A DNA stretch of 64,000 bases from Variimorphobacter saccharofermentans (GTDB lineage: Bacteria; Bacillota; Clostridia; Lachnospirales; Lachnospiraceae), in contig NZ_JACEGA010000001.1 of assembly GCF_014174405.1 (NCBI RefSeq), forward strand, positions 3,822,501 through 3,886,500, given 5' to 3'. The notes below the pieces were generated by a model, which was not told the origin of the DNA, did no database searches, and saw nothing but the letters and a program-made list of their open reading frames with translations. The translations under genes and the position numbers were made by a program. Below are positions 54,891-63,805 of the stretch, piece by piece. Position 1 is the stretch's first letter; each line of letters starts with the position of its first letter.

Positions 54891-56009
54891 TTATATCAAA
54901 TTCTCCGGATTTAAGCATTCCAGTTCCTTAACAACAAATCGACCATCATTACGTATTAATACATCATCAAAATAAATTTCACCACCACCATATTCCGGTG
55001 TCTGTATGCAAACTAAATCCCAGTGAATCGCAGAATGATTACCATTCGGGGCTTCTTCTTCATAACAGTTTCCCGGGGTAAAGTGGAAGGAACCCATAAT
55101 CTTCTCATCAAATAAGGTGTCTTTCATCGGTTTTAGGATATAAGGATTCACTCCAATTGCGAATTCTCCAATATAACGTGCACCTTCATCCGTATCCAGA
55201 ACATGATTAATTCTCTCTGTATCATTTGCAGTTGCTTCCACAATCTTACCATTCTCAAAGCGGAAGGTTATGTTCTCATAAGTAAAGCCTTGGAACACAG
55301 CAGGTGTATTATAAGAAAGAGTACCGTTCACAGAATCTCTAACCGGTGCAGTATATACCTCTCCATCCGGAATATTACATTTTCCGTCGCAAGGTACAGC
55401 GGGTATATTTTTGATGGAAAAGCTCAAGTCTGTTCCGGGTCCGACAATACGTACCTTATCCGTACTCTCCATATAATCAACTAAGCTCTTCATTGCCTCG
55501 CCCATCTTAGCATAATTCAGATTACATACATTGAAATAGAAGTCTTCAAAGGCTTCCACACTGGTATTCGATAATTGAGCCATCGCAGCATTAGGATAAC
55601 GAAGAACAACCCATCTCGTCTTCGGAACACGTATATTATGGTGAACCGGAGTCTGATAATAGGTTTCATATATCTTCATCTTGTCAGAAGGCACATCTGC
55701 CAGTTCAGCCACATTATCACTGCCGCGAACCGCAACATAGCAATCCATCTGTTCCATTTCCGCTGAATCGATTTTGGCCATAAGTGACATCTGTTCTTCC
55801 GTACAATGTAACAGCATTTCCCGCTGAACCTTAACATCCGTATAATGAGGGAAGGGTATTCCTCCCACTTTATATACCTCTTTAATCAATTGTCTTGCTA
55901 AGTCCTGGGTAGTCGATCCAATATAATGTATATAGACCTTATCTCCTTGATTCACTTTCATCGAATAATTTACTAGATTATGTGCTAGTACTTTAATTCT
56001 TTCATCCAT
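54891..56009 (-). CDS. M29-family aminopeptidase (AmpS/PepS-like)
   Basis: 372 aa, a thermophilic-type metalloaminopeptidase. Opening MDERIKVLAHNLVNYSMKVN is family-typical. Metal-ligand candidates lie in IPDGEVYTAPV, GNCYEEEAPNGNHSAIHWDL and GEIYFDDVLIRNDGRF. Acts in peptide degradation in the cytosol. GGAGACG precedes the start. It lies between the glycosyltransferase and the large anchored protein, all on the same strand. Confidence 0.9.
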   Translation of the reverse strand: MDERIKVLAHNLVNYSMKVNQGDKVYIHYIGSTTQDLARQLIKEVYKVGGIPFPHYTDVKVQREMLLHCTEEQMSLMAKIDSAEMEQMDCYVAVRGSDNVAELADVPSDKMKIYETYYQTPVHHNIRVPKTRWVVLRYPNAAMAQLSNTSVEAFEDFYFNVCNLNYAKMGEAMKSLVDYMESTDKVRIVGPGTDLSFSIKNIPAVPCDGKCNIPDGEVYTAPVRDSVNGTLSYNTPAVFQGFTYENITFRFENGKIVEATANDTERINHVLDTDEGARYIGEFAIGVNPYILKPMKDTLFDEKIMGSFHFTPGNCYEEEAPNGNHSAIHWDLVCIQTPEYGGGEIYFDDVLIRNDGRFVVKELECLNPENLI

Positions 56010-56041
56010 TCTTACGTCTCCTTTTCATGTCTTTTTCGTTA

Positions 56042-58588
56042 TTATTCCAAATAAGATAAAAATACATTCCCTGCTGCCTCAAACAATTTTGCACTGTCCT
56101 GAATTCCCATCTTTCTTACCTGGGAAGAGGCAGGGTCTAGAACAAATATATTAAAAGTATCATAACCATAGATAATTACCGCATTCTTCGTATCCTTCAT
56201 CGCGATTACCGGCCGGCCTTTTGACACATAATACAATGCATCATCCAGCGTAATTCCGGTTAAGCGTATCGGTGTATACTTTGAGTATTTCTTGAGTACA
56301 TCGTATGCCGATTGATTTTTTATGGATAACTGTTCCTTTGATACAGATACCTTCTGATAAGATAGTAAAAGCTTAAGACAGCTTTCCATTGTGTCTTCGG
56401 AATCCACCTGCCGATTCATATTCTCAAACTCCGAAATCACCTTATTTGTTGCCCTTATCCCTCTCTCCCATACAATCTGCTGCCTGCTATTTAAGACGGT
56501 GCCTATTCCGTCTCTTGCATATGCAATGGCATCCGACGCATTTTCATATGCTCCTGCAATTCTTCCGGACAGATAGGGATAATAATAAAGCAGCTTCTGA
56601 CTATCCGTTGTTAATCTTACGGTTGGGTCCTGTGTAATAACTGTGCTTACCGTAGTTTTTATCTTAGGTATCTCATTCATGATAAAAATCTTCGGCAAGG
56701 TAAGATAGTATTCTGTTAATGCTTGGTCCGTAACTCTGGAGGTCACTTGAATATATTTTGCTTTTTCCTTAACCTGATTCATAATATAATCCGGAGAAGT
56801 AACTTGATATACGGCTCTACCACCGTTCTCAACCTTCTCCACCCGGCGTAGCTCTATGACGTTATCCTTAACGTCAACCCCCGATACATAGTAACCTGAT
56901 TTGCTATATTTCTTTAGTACCTTTTTATCAACGGATGCAATTTCAACAGATCCAAGTGGAGCAATGATGCTACCATCAATCATTGAGGCAATATCATTTT
57001 CCTTTACATAACCATAAATAATGTTGGAATCTATCATATCCATTAAACGTATATTGTATCCCTGAGGCGCAGAAATCTTATTGATTTCACCAGTTTCCAT
57101 ATCCAGAATGCAGATGTTCTTAGCCTGCTTGGGATCTGAGCTCTCCTGCCAAGCGACATAGCTGGTGTCTTTTAAGACGATGATATGATTTTTATCAACA
57201 TCCGTTGCAATTTCAGATAATTGTCTTGTAATCAGGTTATATGAGTAAATAGTATTATAAATATGGAAGTAAAATACCTCTTTATTATTAACATAGGATA
57301 AACCACTCAGATTTTCCTTCAACATCTGGTAGGGCTCCTCAACAGGAATATATACCAATTCTTCGATTCGATTCTCAGAACGATAAAAATGATAAAGAAT
57401 AACGGCAACCCGTCCCTCATACTGTCCCCGGTTCATATATCCGTAAACTACAAAATCAAAATTACCCTCTGCATCCATATTTAGAATTCGGATGTCATGT
57501 TGATCATAATAGTCCCGGATAAACTCGGTATTATCCTGATGAAAGGTAAATACCCTGATTGCTTCATTGGTAAGAAAATTGTAGAACCACAGTTCGTGGT
57601 CTCTTACAAATGCAAGCTTTGTATTGTCTTCTCCCCCTTTATAAGGTACCTCTTGATTCGATGTAATGCCTAACTTCAATTCACTCTTTGAAACACTTGC
57701 CAGCTTGATATCAAAAACAGATTCCATTCTACGTTCATAATTAAGTAAATACATACGATCCGGTGCATAGCGAATACGGTAAAACTCAGTTACCCTGTAT
57801 CTCTCCATTTTGCCAGCTATCTCAGCTTCGGCAAAGTAACTTAATTCTACTGAAGCGGTATCTCTGTAAATTTCTATTACAGATGGAACTACTTCTGTTA
57901 AAATCGCAGGCTTTAGATTTCCCCAGCTTATATTTTCAAAGCTTGAATGAATATTCACATAAGCAAGTGTGGTATCATCTGATTCCTTGGAGGTCTCAAG
58001 GTATTTTACGATATTCTGAGCCTTCTTTTTATCAAATAAGGATTTATGAAAATCCATTATAAAATCCAGCTTTTCTTTTAAGTATGCATTTTCATAAACC
58101 TTAATACGCTGGAAGAAGTACATTTTTTTACTTCCGCTAGTCACCAGTGTTATCTTCAGCGCATATTCCTTTTCTGGTATAAGCTCTGTTTTCAGCTTGA
58201 TCTTGGCTTTCTTTTGTCCATCAACTTCATCGAATACACTGATGGAATCAGACTCTATCAAAACATTATCCACAAATTCTCTTACTTCATAATTCAGCTT
58301 TTTAATATCATAGTCTTCCTGGTTGATTAATACTTCAAAGTCTTGATTTAATCCTAACGGTGTTACTGTTTCTCTTAACTTATTCGCGTCTAAATTCGTA
58401 CTATAGCCATGCAGAAGATTTATTTCATTGTCCCCAGTTTTTATGGTAACCAAAGGAAACGTTGCATTCTCCATCACCGTGGTATTATCAATATCAAAAA
58501 CCACTTCTTTAATATCCCGGCTAAAATACGAAAGTGCAGCAATAAATATCCCTATTAAAATGATCACTCTGTAGATTTGCTTTAACAC
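56042..58588 (-). CDS. Large membrane-anchored protein with propeller-like region and C39-like C-terminus
   Basis: 848 aa. An N-terminal signal-anchor helix (about 5-21, IYRVIILIGIFIAALSYF) leads to an extracytoplasmic beta-rich region. The middle (about 320-620) has repeated short beta segments suggesting a propeller. The last about 110 residues resemble C39-like/papain-fold peptidases: a cysteine in TMESCLKLLL, GITLDDALYYVSKGRPVIAM, then AVIIYGYDTFNIFVLDP. The histidine usually preceding that AVIIYGYD block is Asn (KNAV), so it is probably not an active peptidase. Upstream methyltransferase ends 1 bp away. Function unknown; conserved in Lachnospiraceae only by impression. Confidence 0.7.
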   Translation of the reverse strand: MLKQIYRVIILIGIFIAALSYFSRDIKEVVFDIDNTTVMENATFPLVTIKTGDNEINLLHGYSTNLDANKLRETVTPLGLNQDFEVLINQEDYDIKKLNYEVREFVDNVLIESDSISVFDEVDGQKKAKIKLKTELIPEKEYALKITLVTSGSKKMYFFQRIKVYENAYLKEKLDFIMDFHKSLFDKKKAQNIVKYLETSKESDDTTLAYVNIHSSFENISWGNLKPAILTEVVPSVIEIYRDTASVELSYFAEAEIAGKMERYRVTEFYRIRYAPDRMYLLNYERRMESVFDIKLASVSKSELKLGITSNQEVPYKGGEDNTKLAFVRDHELWFYNFLTNEAIRVFTFHQDNTEFIRDYYDQHDIRILNMDAEGNFDFVVYGYMNRGQYEGRVAVILYHFYRSENRIEELVYIPVEEPYQMLKENLSGLSYVNNKEVFYFHIYNTIYSYNLITRQLSEIATDVDKNHIIVLKDTSYVAWQESSDPKQAKNICILDMETGEINKISAPQGYNIRLMDMIDSNIIYGYVKENDIASMIDGSIIAPLGSVEIASVDKKVLKKYSKSGYYVSGVDVKDNVIELRRVEKVENGGRAVYQVTSPDYIMNQVKEKAKYIQVTSRVTDQALTEYYLTLPKIFIMNEIPKIKTTVSTVITQDPTVRLTTDSQKLLYYYPYLSGRIAGAYENASDAIAYARDGIGTVLNSRQQIVWERGIRATNKVISEFENMNRQVDSEDTMESCLKLLLSYQKVSVSKEQLSIKNQSAYDVLKKYSKYTPIRLTGITLDDALYYVSKGRPVIAMKDTKNAVIIYGYDTFNIFVLDPASSQVRKMGIQDSAKLFEAAGNVFLSYLE

Positions 58589-58589
58589 A

Positions 58590-59798
58590 TTATTTCCCTT
58601 CTTCTATTGTCTCTTCCTGTAATAATCTAAGCAGACTGGGTGCTACCCCCAGGAACTCCAGGCATGCCTTTCGCTCCTTACTAACAGACTTTAATCCATG
58701 TCCTGCATTCTTTCTCTTTACAGCACGTATTAAAATATTCTTAGGAGTATGCTCCATATCAATAAATTCTAATAACTGAACACGATATCCTGCTTCTTCT
58801 AACAGCTCAGCTCGTAACGCATCCGTTATAAGAGCAGCCATACGTTCACGAACAATCCCATACTTTAAGACAGGCTTCAGGACTTCGCAATCTATTTGTT
58901 GATTCAATTCATGCTGACAACAGGGTACGGATAGAATCACCTTCGCGTCCCATTGAACTGCCTTATAGAGAGCATAATCCGTAGCGGTATCACAGGCATG
59001 AAGCGTCACAACCATATCAACCGAACTGCTGCCTTGATAGGAAGCGATGTCTCCTTCCATGAAGAGTAATTTATCATAGCCATACTTCTTGCTTAACGAA
59101 TTACAATGCTTTATCACATCGGATTTCAAGTCCAATCCGACAATATTAATCTGATACTCTTTTACCACCGTCAGATAGTAATACATGGTAAAAGTAAGAT
59201 ACGATTTTCCGCATCCAAAATCTAAAATCGTCAGTTCTTTATCTTTATCCAGATATGGAAGCACATCTTCTATATATTCCAGAAAGCGGTTAATCTGTCG
59301 AAACTTATCCATTTTAGCTTTTATGACAAGCCCTTCCCTTGTCATTACACCCAGATCAACCAAAAATGGCAGTGCTTCTCCCTCTATCAGAATATAATTC
59401 TTCCTTTTATTATGAGAAAGCAGTTCTTCCTCATTTATATCAGAACGCTCGGTGTAATTAACACTCTTACGTTTATCATTCACCGTTGCTTTTCCCTTTT
59501 TGCTAATTAATATAATAACTTTTCCTTGCTTTGTCGTAATTTCTACCTGTCGAAACAGCCCTTCAAACCAAGTCGGTAAAAGAGCCAACAGTTCCTCCTC
59601 TTTATAGTTACTGTGATAGACCTTCTCACCCTTGTATTCTGATATCTGGTAGAAGCGACTCCTCTTCAGCATGACAGGACGAACCTTAATCTTCGATATC
59701 AACTCTCGGTTGCTAGAATTACTTATGATTATATTAATCAGATCATTATTTAATGTATTATAAAAAGCCGCATTAATTGCATTATCCATATTTTTCAT
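58590..59798 (-). CDS. SAM-dependent methyltransferase (Methyltransf_32-like)
   Basis: 402 aa. The N-terminal 170 residues are of unclear fold. The class I methyltransferase core has ILDFGCGKSYLTFTMYYYL (SAM motif I, about 195-213), NIVGLDLKSDVIKHC (motif II) and VTLHACDTATDYAL followed by SVPCCQHELNQQ. The pattern DxACD...PCCQ is typical of the family with possible RNA or protein substrates. Start at 59798 or three codons later; both lack a strong ribosome site. Followed 1 bp later by the anchored protein. Confidence 0.83.
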   Translation of the reverse strand: MKNMDNAINAAFYNTLNNDLINIIISNSSNRELISKIKVRPVMLKRSRFYQISEYKGEKVYHSNYKEEELLALLPTWFEGLFRQVEITTKQGKVIILISKKGKATVNDKRKSVNYTERSDINEEELLSHNKRKNYILIEGEALPFLVDLGVMTREGLVIKAKMDKFRQINRFLEYIEDVLPYLDKDKELTILDFGCGKSYLTFTMYYYLTVVKEYQINIVGLDLKSDVIKHCNSLSKKYGYDKLLFMEGDIASYQGSSSVDMVVTLHACDTATDYALYKAVQWDAKVILSVPCCQHELNQQIDCEVLKPVLKYGIVRERMAALITDALRAELLEEAGYRVQLLEFIDMEHTPKNILIRAVKRKNAGHGLKSVSKERKACLEFLGVAPSLLRLLQEETIEEGK

Positions 59799-60002
59799 CC
59801 ATTCTAGTTATTCTATCATAAATTACTAATGAATGGTAGTTCTAATCCATCATACTATATTGTAATGTCTTTTTCAGAATAGCACAACTACATTATTATT
59901 AATTTTATCTTAATTTCAAAGGACTAAATTCATTACTTCAATATATCACATTCAATTTTCAACAGCATATATTAAATATAAAAAGCTTAGGAGTACTTAT
60001 AT

Positions 60003-61589
60003 ATGTCAAATCAAATTGGCAGAGGTAATAGCATCAGAGGCAATAAATATAAAGTGCCAAATTATAGTGTAAACACTCAAGCACATTATACCCCTCGGGG
60101 TTCAACGAACAATAATACAACTCCTTCTGCCCCCGACAGAACGGAAACCACACCGAATCAGACAAACAGCACTGCACCAAACAGCAATAATAACATACCC
60201 GGTCGCTCGGCTCCGGGAACCACACCTAGAGGTGGAACAGGAACCAATACCGGAACTACACCTAGACCAAGTACCGGTACCACTCCTGCCATTCCCAGAA
60301 CCAGCACCCCCATGGATGTTACTATTCCCGGTTCCGGTACCATGCCTACCAGACCTACCACCCCTGCCACTCCAATGAACGGCACTACTCCTGGTTCCGG
60401 TACCATGCCTACCACTCCTACCACCCCTACCACTCCAATGAACGGTACTATTCCCGGTTCCGGTACCATGCCTACCAGACCTGGCACCCCTACCACTCCC
60501 ATGAACGGTACTACTCCTGGTTCCGGTGCCATGCCTACCAGACCTACCACCCCAATGAACGGTACTACTCCCGGTTCTGGCACCATGCCTACCAGACCTA
60601 CCACCCCTACTACTCCAATGAACGGTACTACTCCCGGTTCTGGTACCATGCCTACCAGACCTGGTACCCCTACCACTCCCATGAACGGTACTACTCCTGG
60701 TTCCGGTGCCATGCCTACCAGACCTACCACCCCAATGAACGGTACTACTCCTGGTTCCGGTACCATGCCTACCAGACCTACCACCCCAATGAACGGTACT
60801 ACTCCTGGTTCCGATACCATGCCTACCAGACCTACCACCCCAATGAACGGCACTACTTCCGGGGCGAATAATCAATCGAAGAGTGCCACTCCATTTATAT
60901 ACGGAGATTTAAAACCCGGAATTCAGAATACTTCAAAAATGAATACAATTGCTAAGCAGCACATAATGACACCTAACTCTCAAACCAATATGTTGCCCCG
61001 GTCACAGAATGGTATGATGATGCCTGGAAATCAAAATGGTATGATACCTGGTAGACAAAACAGCACGATGGTGCCTGGAAGCCATAACAGCATGATGCCT
61101 GATAATAATCGACAAGAGTCGGATATGCCCCAAATGCCAGTGATGCCATATGGACCGTATCAAGGATTGCCAAATATGTACTGCCCATGCACACCTTACT
61201 CCGTACCAATGGGTATTCCATTAATACCACTGTATGGCTATGATAACAGCGAAGATTTGGATCGGGATGTTAAATATATGAAGCAGCTTTATCCTAGAAT
61301 AGCCAAGGCCATTCAATCCGAAATTGAAGAGGAATGTGATAAATTAGAATATGATGGTAGTATGATGTTTGATGAATATCCAGATAAAGTATCGATTGAG
61401 CGAATAATTGATCATATATATGACAAAGTAAAGAATATTGAAGAAGAGCCCCAGGTAGAGGTGAATAGCCTTTATCTATTTCCTCCGAGAAGGCAACAGA
61501 ATCTTCTAAGAGATGTAATCAACATTATTCTTCTTAACGAGATTTTTAACAGAAGAAGAAGGTATCGAAGCAGAAGACGTTGGTATTAG
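60003..61589 (+). CDS. Thr/Pro-rich repeat protein with conserved basic C-terminus, possible spore coat protein
   Basis: 528 aa. Residues 1-100 are Asn/Thr/Pro-rich. About 104-282 hold nine tandem units of 18 or 21 residues (MNGTTPGSGTMPTRPTTP, with or without TTP). A Met/Gln/Asn-rich linker follows (about 320-390). The C-terminal about 110 residues are folded and charged: DLDRDVKYMKQLYPRIAKAI, EEECDKLEYDGSMMFDEYPD, ending in an Arg-rich tail. The C-terminal motif recalls spore-associated proteins of Clostridia; this assignment is inference. AGGAG precedes the ATG at 9-nt spacing. Long minus-strand frames here are shadows of the repeats. Confidence 0.75.
   Translation: MSNQIGRGNSIRGNKYKVPNYSVNTQAHYTPRGSTNNNTTPSAPDRTETTPNQTNSTAPNSNNNIPGRSAPGTTPRGGTGTNTGTTPRPSTGTTPAIPRTSTPMDVTIPGSGTMPTRPTTPATPMNGTTPGSGTMPTTPTTPTTPMNGTIPGSGTMPTRPGTPTTPMNGTTPGSGAMPTRPTTPMNGTTPGSGTMPTRPTTPTTPMNGTTPGSGTMPTRPGTPTTPMNGTTPGSGAMPTRPTTPMNGTTPGSGTMPTRPTTPMNGTTPGSDTMPTRPTTPMNGTTSGANNQSKSATPFIYGDLKPGIQNTSKMNTIAKQHIMTPNSQTNMLPRSQNGMMMPGNQNGMIPGRQNSTMVPGSHNSMMPDNNRQESDMPQMPVMPYGPYQGLPNMYCPCTPYSVPMGIPLIPLYGYDNSEDLDRDVKYMKQLYPRIAKAIQSEIEEECDKLEYDGSMMFDEYPDKVSIERIIDHIYDKVKNIEEEPQVEVNSLYLFPPRRQQNLLRDVINIILLNEIFNRRRRYRSRRRWY
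60312..60842 (+). repeat. Coding tandem repeats, 54- and 63-bp units
   Basis: Nine units each begin with an ATG codon and encode M(N/D)xTxPGSGTMPTRP. Lengths are 63,63,63,54,63,63,54,54,54 bp. Units 3-5 and 6-8 are near copies, a higher-order duplication. The low-complexity DNA is a site for slippage or recombination. Confidence 0.85.
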
Positions 61590-61626
61590 TCCTACCACTA
61601 AGTATGGTGATCCCTCCTGTTAAAGA

Positions 61627-61759
61627 AAACAGGGATGTGGTGCTCCCTATCCCAAGAGCATATATCAAGTAAATACCTATAAACCCCTTATCCATCATCA
61701 GAGCAAATCGGTGTTACCTGAGTAGCAGTCACTTGAGATATCGAAGCCACATCCCTGTT
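61627..61759 (-). repeat. Palindrome flanking a 105-nt loop downstream of ywmB
   Basis: AAACAGGGATGTGG (61627-61640) and CCACATCCCTGTTT (61746-61759) are perfect 14-bp inverted repeats. On the minus strand the second arm is followed by TCTTTAAC. It may end the ywmB transcript or be another palindromic element; no other copy is seen in this window. Confidence 0.6.
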
Positions 61760-61827
61760 TGATTATTCACAACTGTATTTATTAATCAATAATTTGTATA
61801 AATTCGAGTCTAATTTGATCATCACTG

Positions 61828-62634
61828 TTACCAGCTATCATTTAAAATCGGTGTTGCCATTGTGATTCTGGTTTTATTAGTCAGTTCATTGTAAGTGATA
61901 GCAATCTGTATATTAATCTTATTACCCATCGAGATAATGTATTCGTTTAGCATACCAGTATAAGCATATACTGTATATAAATCGCCCTCATCATACTCAA
62001 TAGCGATCTCTCCCTGCAATTCTTCTACTAGCAGTTTCGCCATTTCATGCTTCTGAGTGTTTGATAGATTCCCTTCCCGATTACCCTCAAACTGTAATGT
62101 TATCTGCTTATCTTTAACCTTAAGATCATTGAACGCCTTTTCAAGTATCTGCTTGTATTTATCGATACTTTCTATTCCCTGTTTTACGATAATGCGTGTA
62201 ATAATATAGTTATTTATTAAGGTACTATCCTCTTCCTGCTGAATACTTACTATCTTAATCTCCGAGGATGCCTGTTTTGCCTGTTTAAAAAAATAACACT
62301 CACTTCGATTGTGTTCTTCCCATAAGATAATATCGTCGTCTATCGTAAGTCCTATTTCATCAGCCAGAGAGTATATCACTTTTTCCTTTTCCTCTTTACT
62401 TAAATATCCTGATTGGTACTCTGCTATGATCTCAATACTGCTCTGAATTTCCTCCGTATCCGATTTCACGAATGCCTCTGTAATCCGGAATTCTTCACGA
62501 AAGAAACGGTTCATCAACATTTGCGTTCCCACAGCAACCCATAATACAATGACAATATAGAGGGTATATTTTGTACGCCTTAATGAAAATAATTGTCGCA
62601 ATTTATTAGAAAAATGTTCCCATTGTTTATCCAC
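61828..62634 (-). CDS. ywmB: YwmB-family protein (TATA-box-binding-like fold)
   Basis: 268 aa. A signal anchor (about 22-40, YTLYIVIVLWVAVGTQML) is followed by a two-lobed alpha/beta domain. Patterns such as FVKSDTEEIQSSIEIIAEYQ and the C-terminal YTGMLNEYIISMGNKINIQI fit the YwmB family, which is found in sporeformers beside cell-wall genes. Function unknown. AGGAGGTT-like sequence (GGAGGTTATG) precedes the ATG. Confidence 0.78.
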   Translation of the reverse strand: MDKQWEHFSNKLRQLFSLRRTKYTLYIVIVLWVAVGTQMLMNRFFREEFRITEAFVKSDTEEIQSSIEIIAEYQSGYLSKEEKEKVIYSLADEIGLTIDDDIILWEEHNRSECYFFKQAKQASSEIKIVSIQQEEDSTLINNYIITRIIVKQGIESIDKYKQILEKAFNDLKVKDKQITLQFEGNREGNLSNTQKHEMAKLLVEELQGEIAIEYDEGDLYTVYAYTGMLNEYIISMGNKINIQIAITYNELTNKTRITMATPILNDSW

Positions 62635-62757
62635 GATGCATAACCTCCATTAAGAGAGTCTATTTGTTCGCCTAATAGTATTTCCACAAAACAAGAAATT
62701 ATACATCCTTTTTACTATACCTCTATGTAAATCCATGCTATAATGGATGAAACATCT

Positions 62758-62793
62758 TCCGAAGCAAACCATAGCGGAAGGAGCGGGTTTGCG
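62758..62793 (+). repeat. Family C element, copy 2 core
   Basis: Identical over 36 nt to 27165-27200, and the TTCCG partner is also kept (62757-62761). The following sequence TATGTATCTACTGTATACAT resembles the right arm of copy 1, but the left arm is not conserved. It sits about 90 bp 5' of the DUF402 gene, after a TATAAT (62739-62744). Confidence 0.75.
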
Positions 62794-62884
62794 AAGAAGT
62801 ATGTATCTACTGTATACATAATTACGATAACTTCAGAGTTTCGCAATTGCCTAAATATATCCAAATATGAAAGGAGGTATTTCT

Positions 62885-63391
62885 ATGAACCTACCAATGC
62901 TTTATCGAAGACGATTCATTCCGAATGAACTGATTCCCTTAAAGGATGACGTAATTGTAGAAATGAATCAGGAGCTTATTATTACAAAATGGGTAACCCT
63001 CCGCCCCCGTCGTGATATTGCCAGGGGCATCTCTGCTATCTTTTTAAAAGAGGGCTTCAAAGTCAGTAAGGTATTAGATAAGAATGATAATCTCGTGTAT
63101 TGGTATTGCGATATTATTCAGCCTAAAATTGATCACATAAAAAATACCGTAATCATAGAGGACCTTCTTGTGGATGTCATACTCTATGAAAACGGTACTA
63201 TGCGTATCATGGATTTGGACGAGCTCTCGGAAGCCTTGGAAAGAAACCTAATCACTCAAAATGAGGCCACCTATGCTCTTCGAACCTTGAATCGTCTTCT
63301 TCAGATTATCTATCGTGGAGAGTTTCACTTATTACAGGAACCCGTTAATCAAGCGGAGAAATCTAATCCTCCAGCATCTGAATTCGCTTAA
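62885..63391 (+). CDS. DUF402-domain protein
   Basis: 168 aa from the ATG at 62885, where AAAGGAGG is perfectly spaced; an earlier ATG at 62867 overlaps that site. DUF402/FomD-like beta barrel: FKVSKVLDKNDNLVYWYCDI, EDLLVDVILYENGTMRIMDL and DELSEALERNLIT. Relatives include nucleoside tri- and diphosphate phosphatases, so hydrolase activity is possible. Its 3' end overlaps the rpiB end by 29 bp (convergent). Preceded by family C copy 2. Confidence 0.85.
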   Translation: MNLPMLYRRRFIPNELIPLKDDVIVEMNQELIITKWVTLRPRRDIARGISAIFLKEGFKVSKVLDKNDNLVYWYCDIIQPKIDHIKNTVIIEDLLVDVILYENGTMRIMDLDELSEALERNLITQNEATYALRTLNRLLQIIYRGEFHLLQEPVNQAEKSNPPASEFA

Positions 63392-63791
63392 TATGTCTTT
63401 CCTCACCTGAGAATTCTGTACCTAGAAATGTCTCAACTATTTTTAATGCATGGCCAATACCAATTACTCTGGCTCCCAATGCAAGTACATTAGCATCATT
63501 GTGCAGTCTCGTAGCTTCTGCGCTAAAGCAATCATGGCATAATGCTGCACGAATGCCTTTCATCTTATTTGCTGCAATCGATATACCAATCCCAGTTCCA
63601 CAAATTAGAATACCCTTGTCACATTCCTTATTTTGAATTGCTCTTCCCACGGCTTTCGCATAATCAGGGTAATCACTTGAATTAACTTTACCACAACCAA
63701 AATCCTTATATTCCAATCCCTTTGAATCAAGATATTCCAGTATTGCCTGCTTTAATTCATAACCGGTATGGTCATTTCCAATCGCTATCAT
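63363..63791 (-). CDS. rpiB: Ribose-5-phosphate isomerase B
   Basis: 142 aa, full length. It isomerises ribose 5-phosphate and ribulose 5-phosphate in the pentose phosphate pathway. MIAIGNDHTGYELKQAILEY, DYPDYAKAVGRAI, GILICGTGIGISIAANKMKG with the catalytic Cys, and ALCHDCFSAEATRLHNDANV are classic. AAGGAGG precedes the ATG and follows the upstream phosphatase stop directly, suggesting an operon. Confidence 0.96.
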   Translation of the reverse strand: MIAIGNDHTGYELKQAILEYLDSKGLEYKDFGCGKVNSSDYPDYAKAVGRAIQNKECDKGILICGTGIGISIAANKMKGIRAALCHDCFSAEATRLHNDANVLALGARVIGIGHALKIVETFLGTEFSGEERHIKRIQMLED

Positions 63792-63805
63792 GTATGTATC
63801 CTCCT

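Noticed and set aside
60102..60875. Long Gly/Val- or Ser/Arg-rich minus-strand frames
   Set aside because: Shadows of the Thr/Pro tandem repeats; no ribosome site and pure repeat composition.
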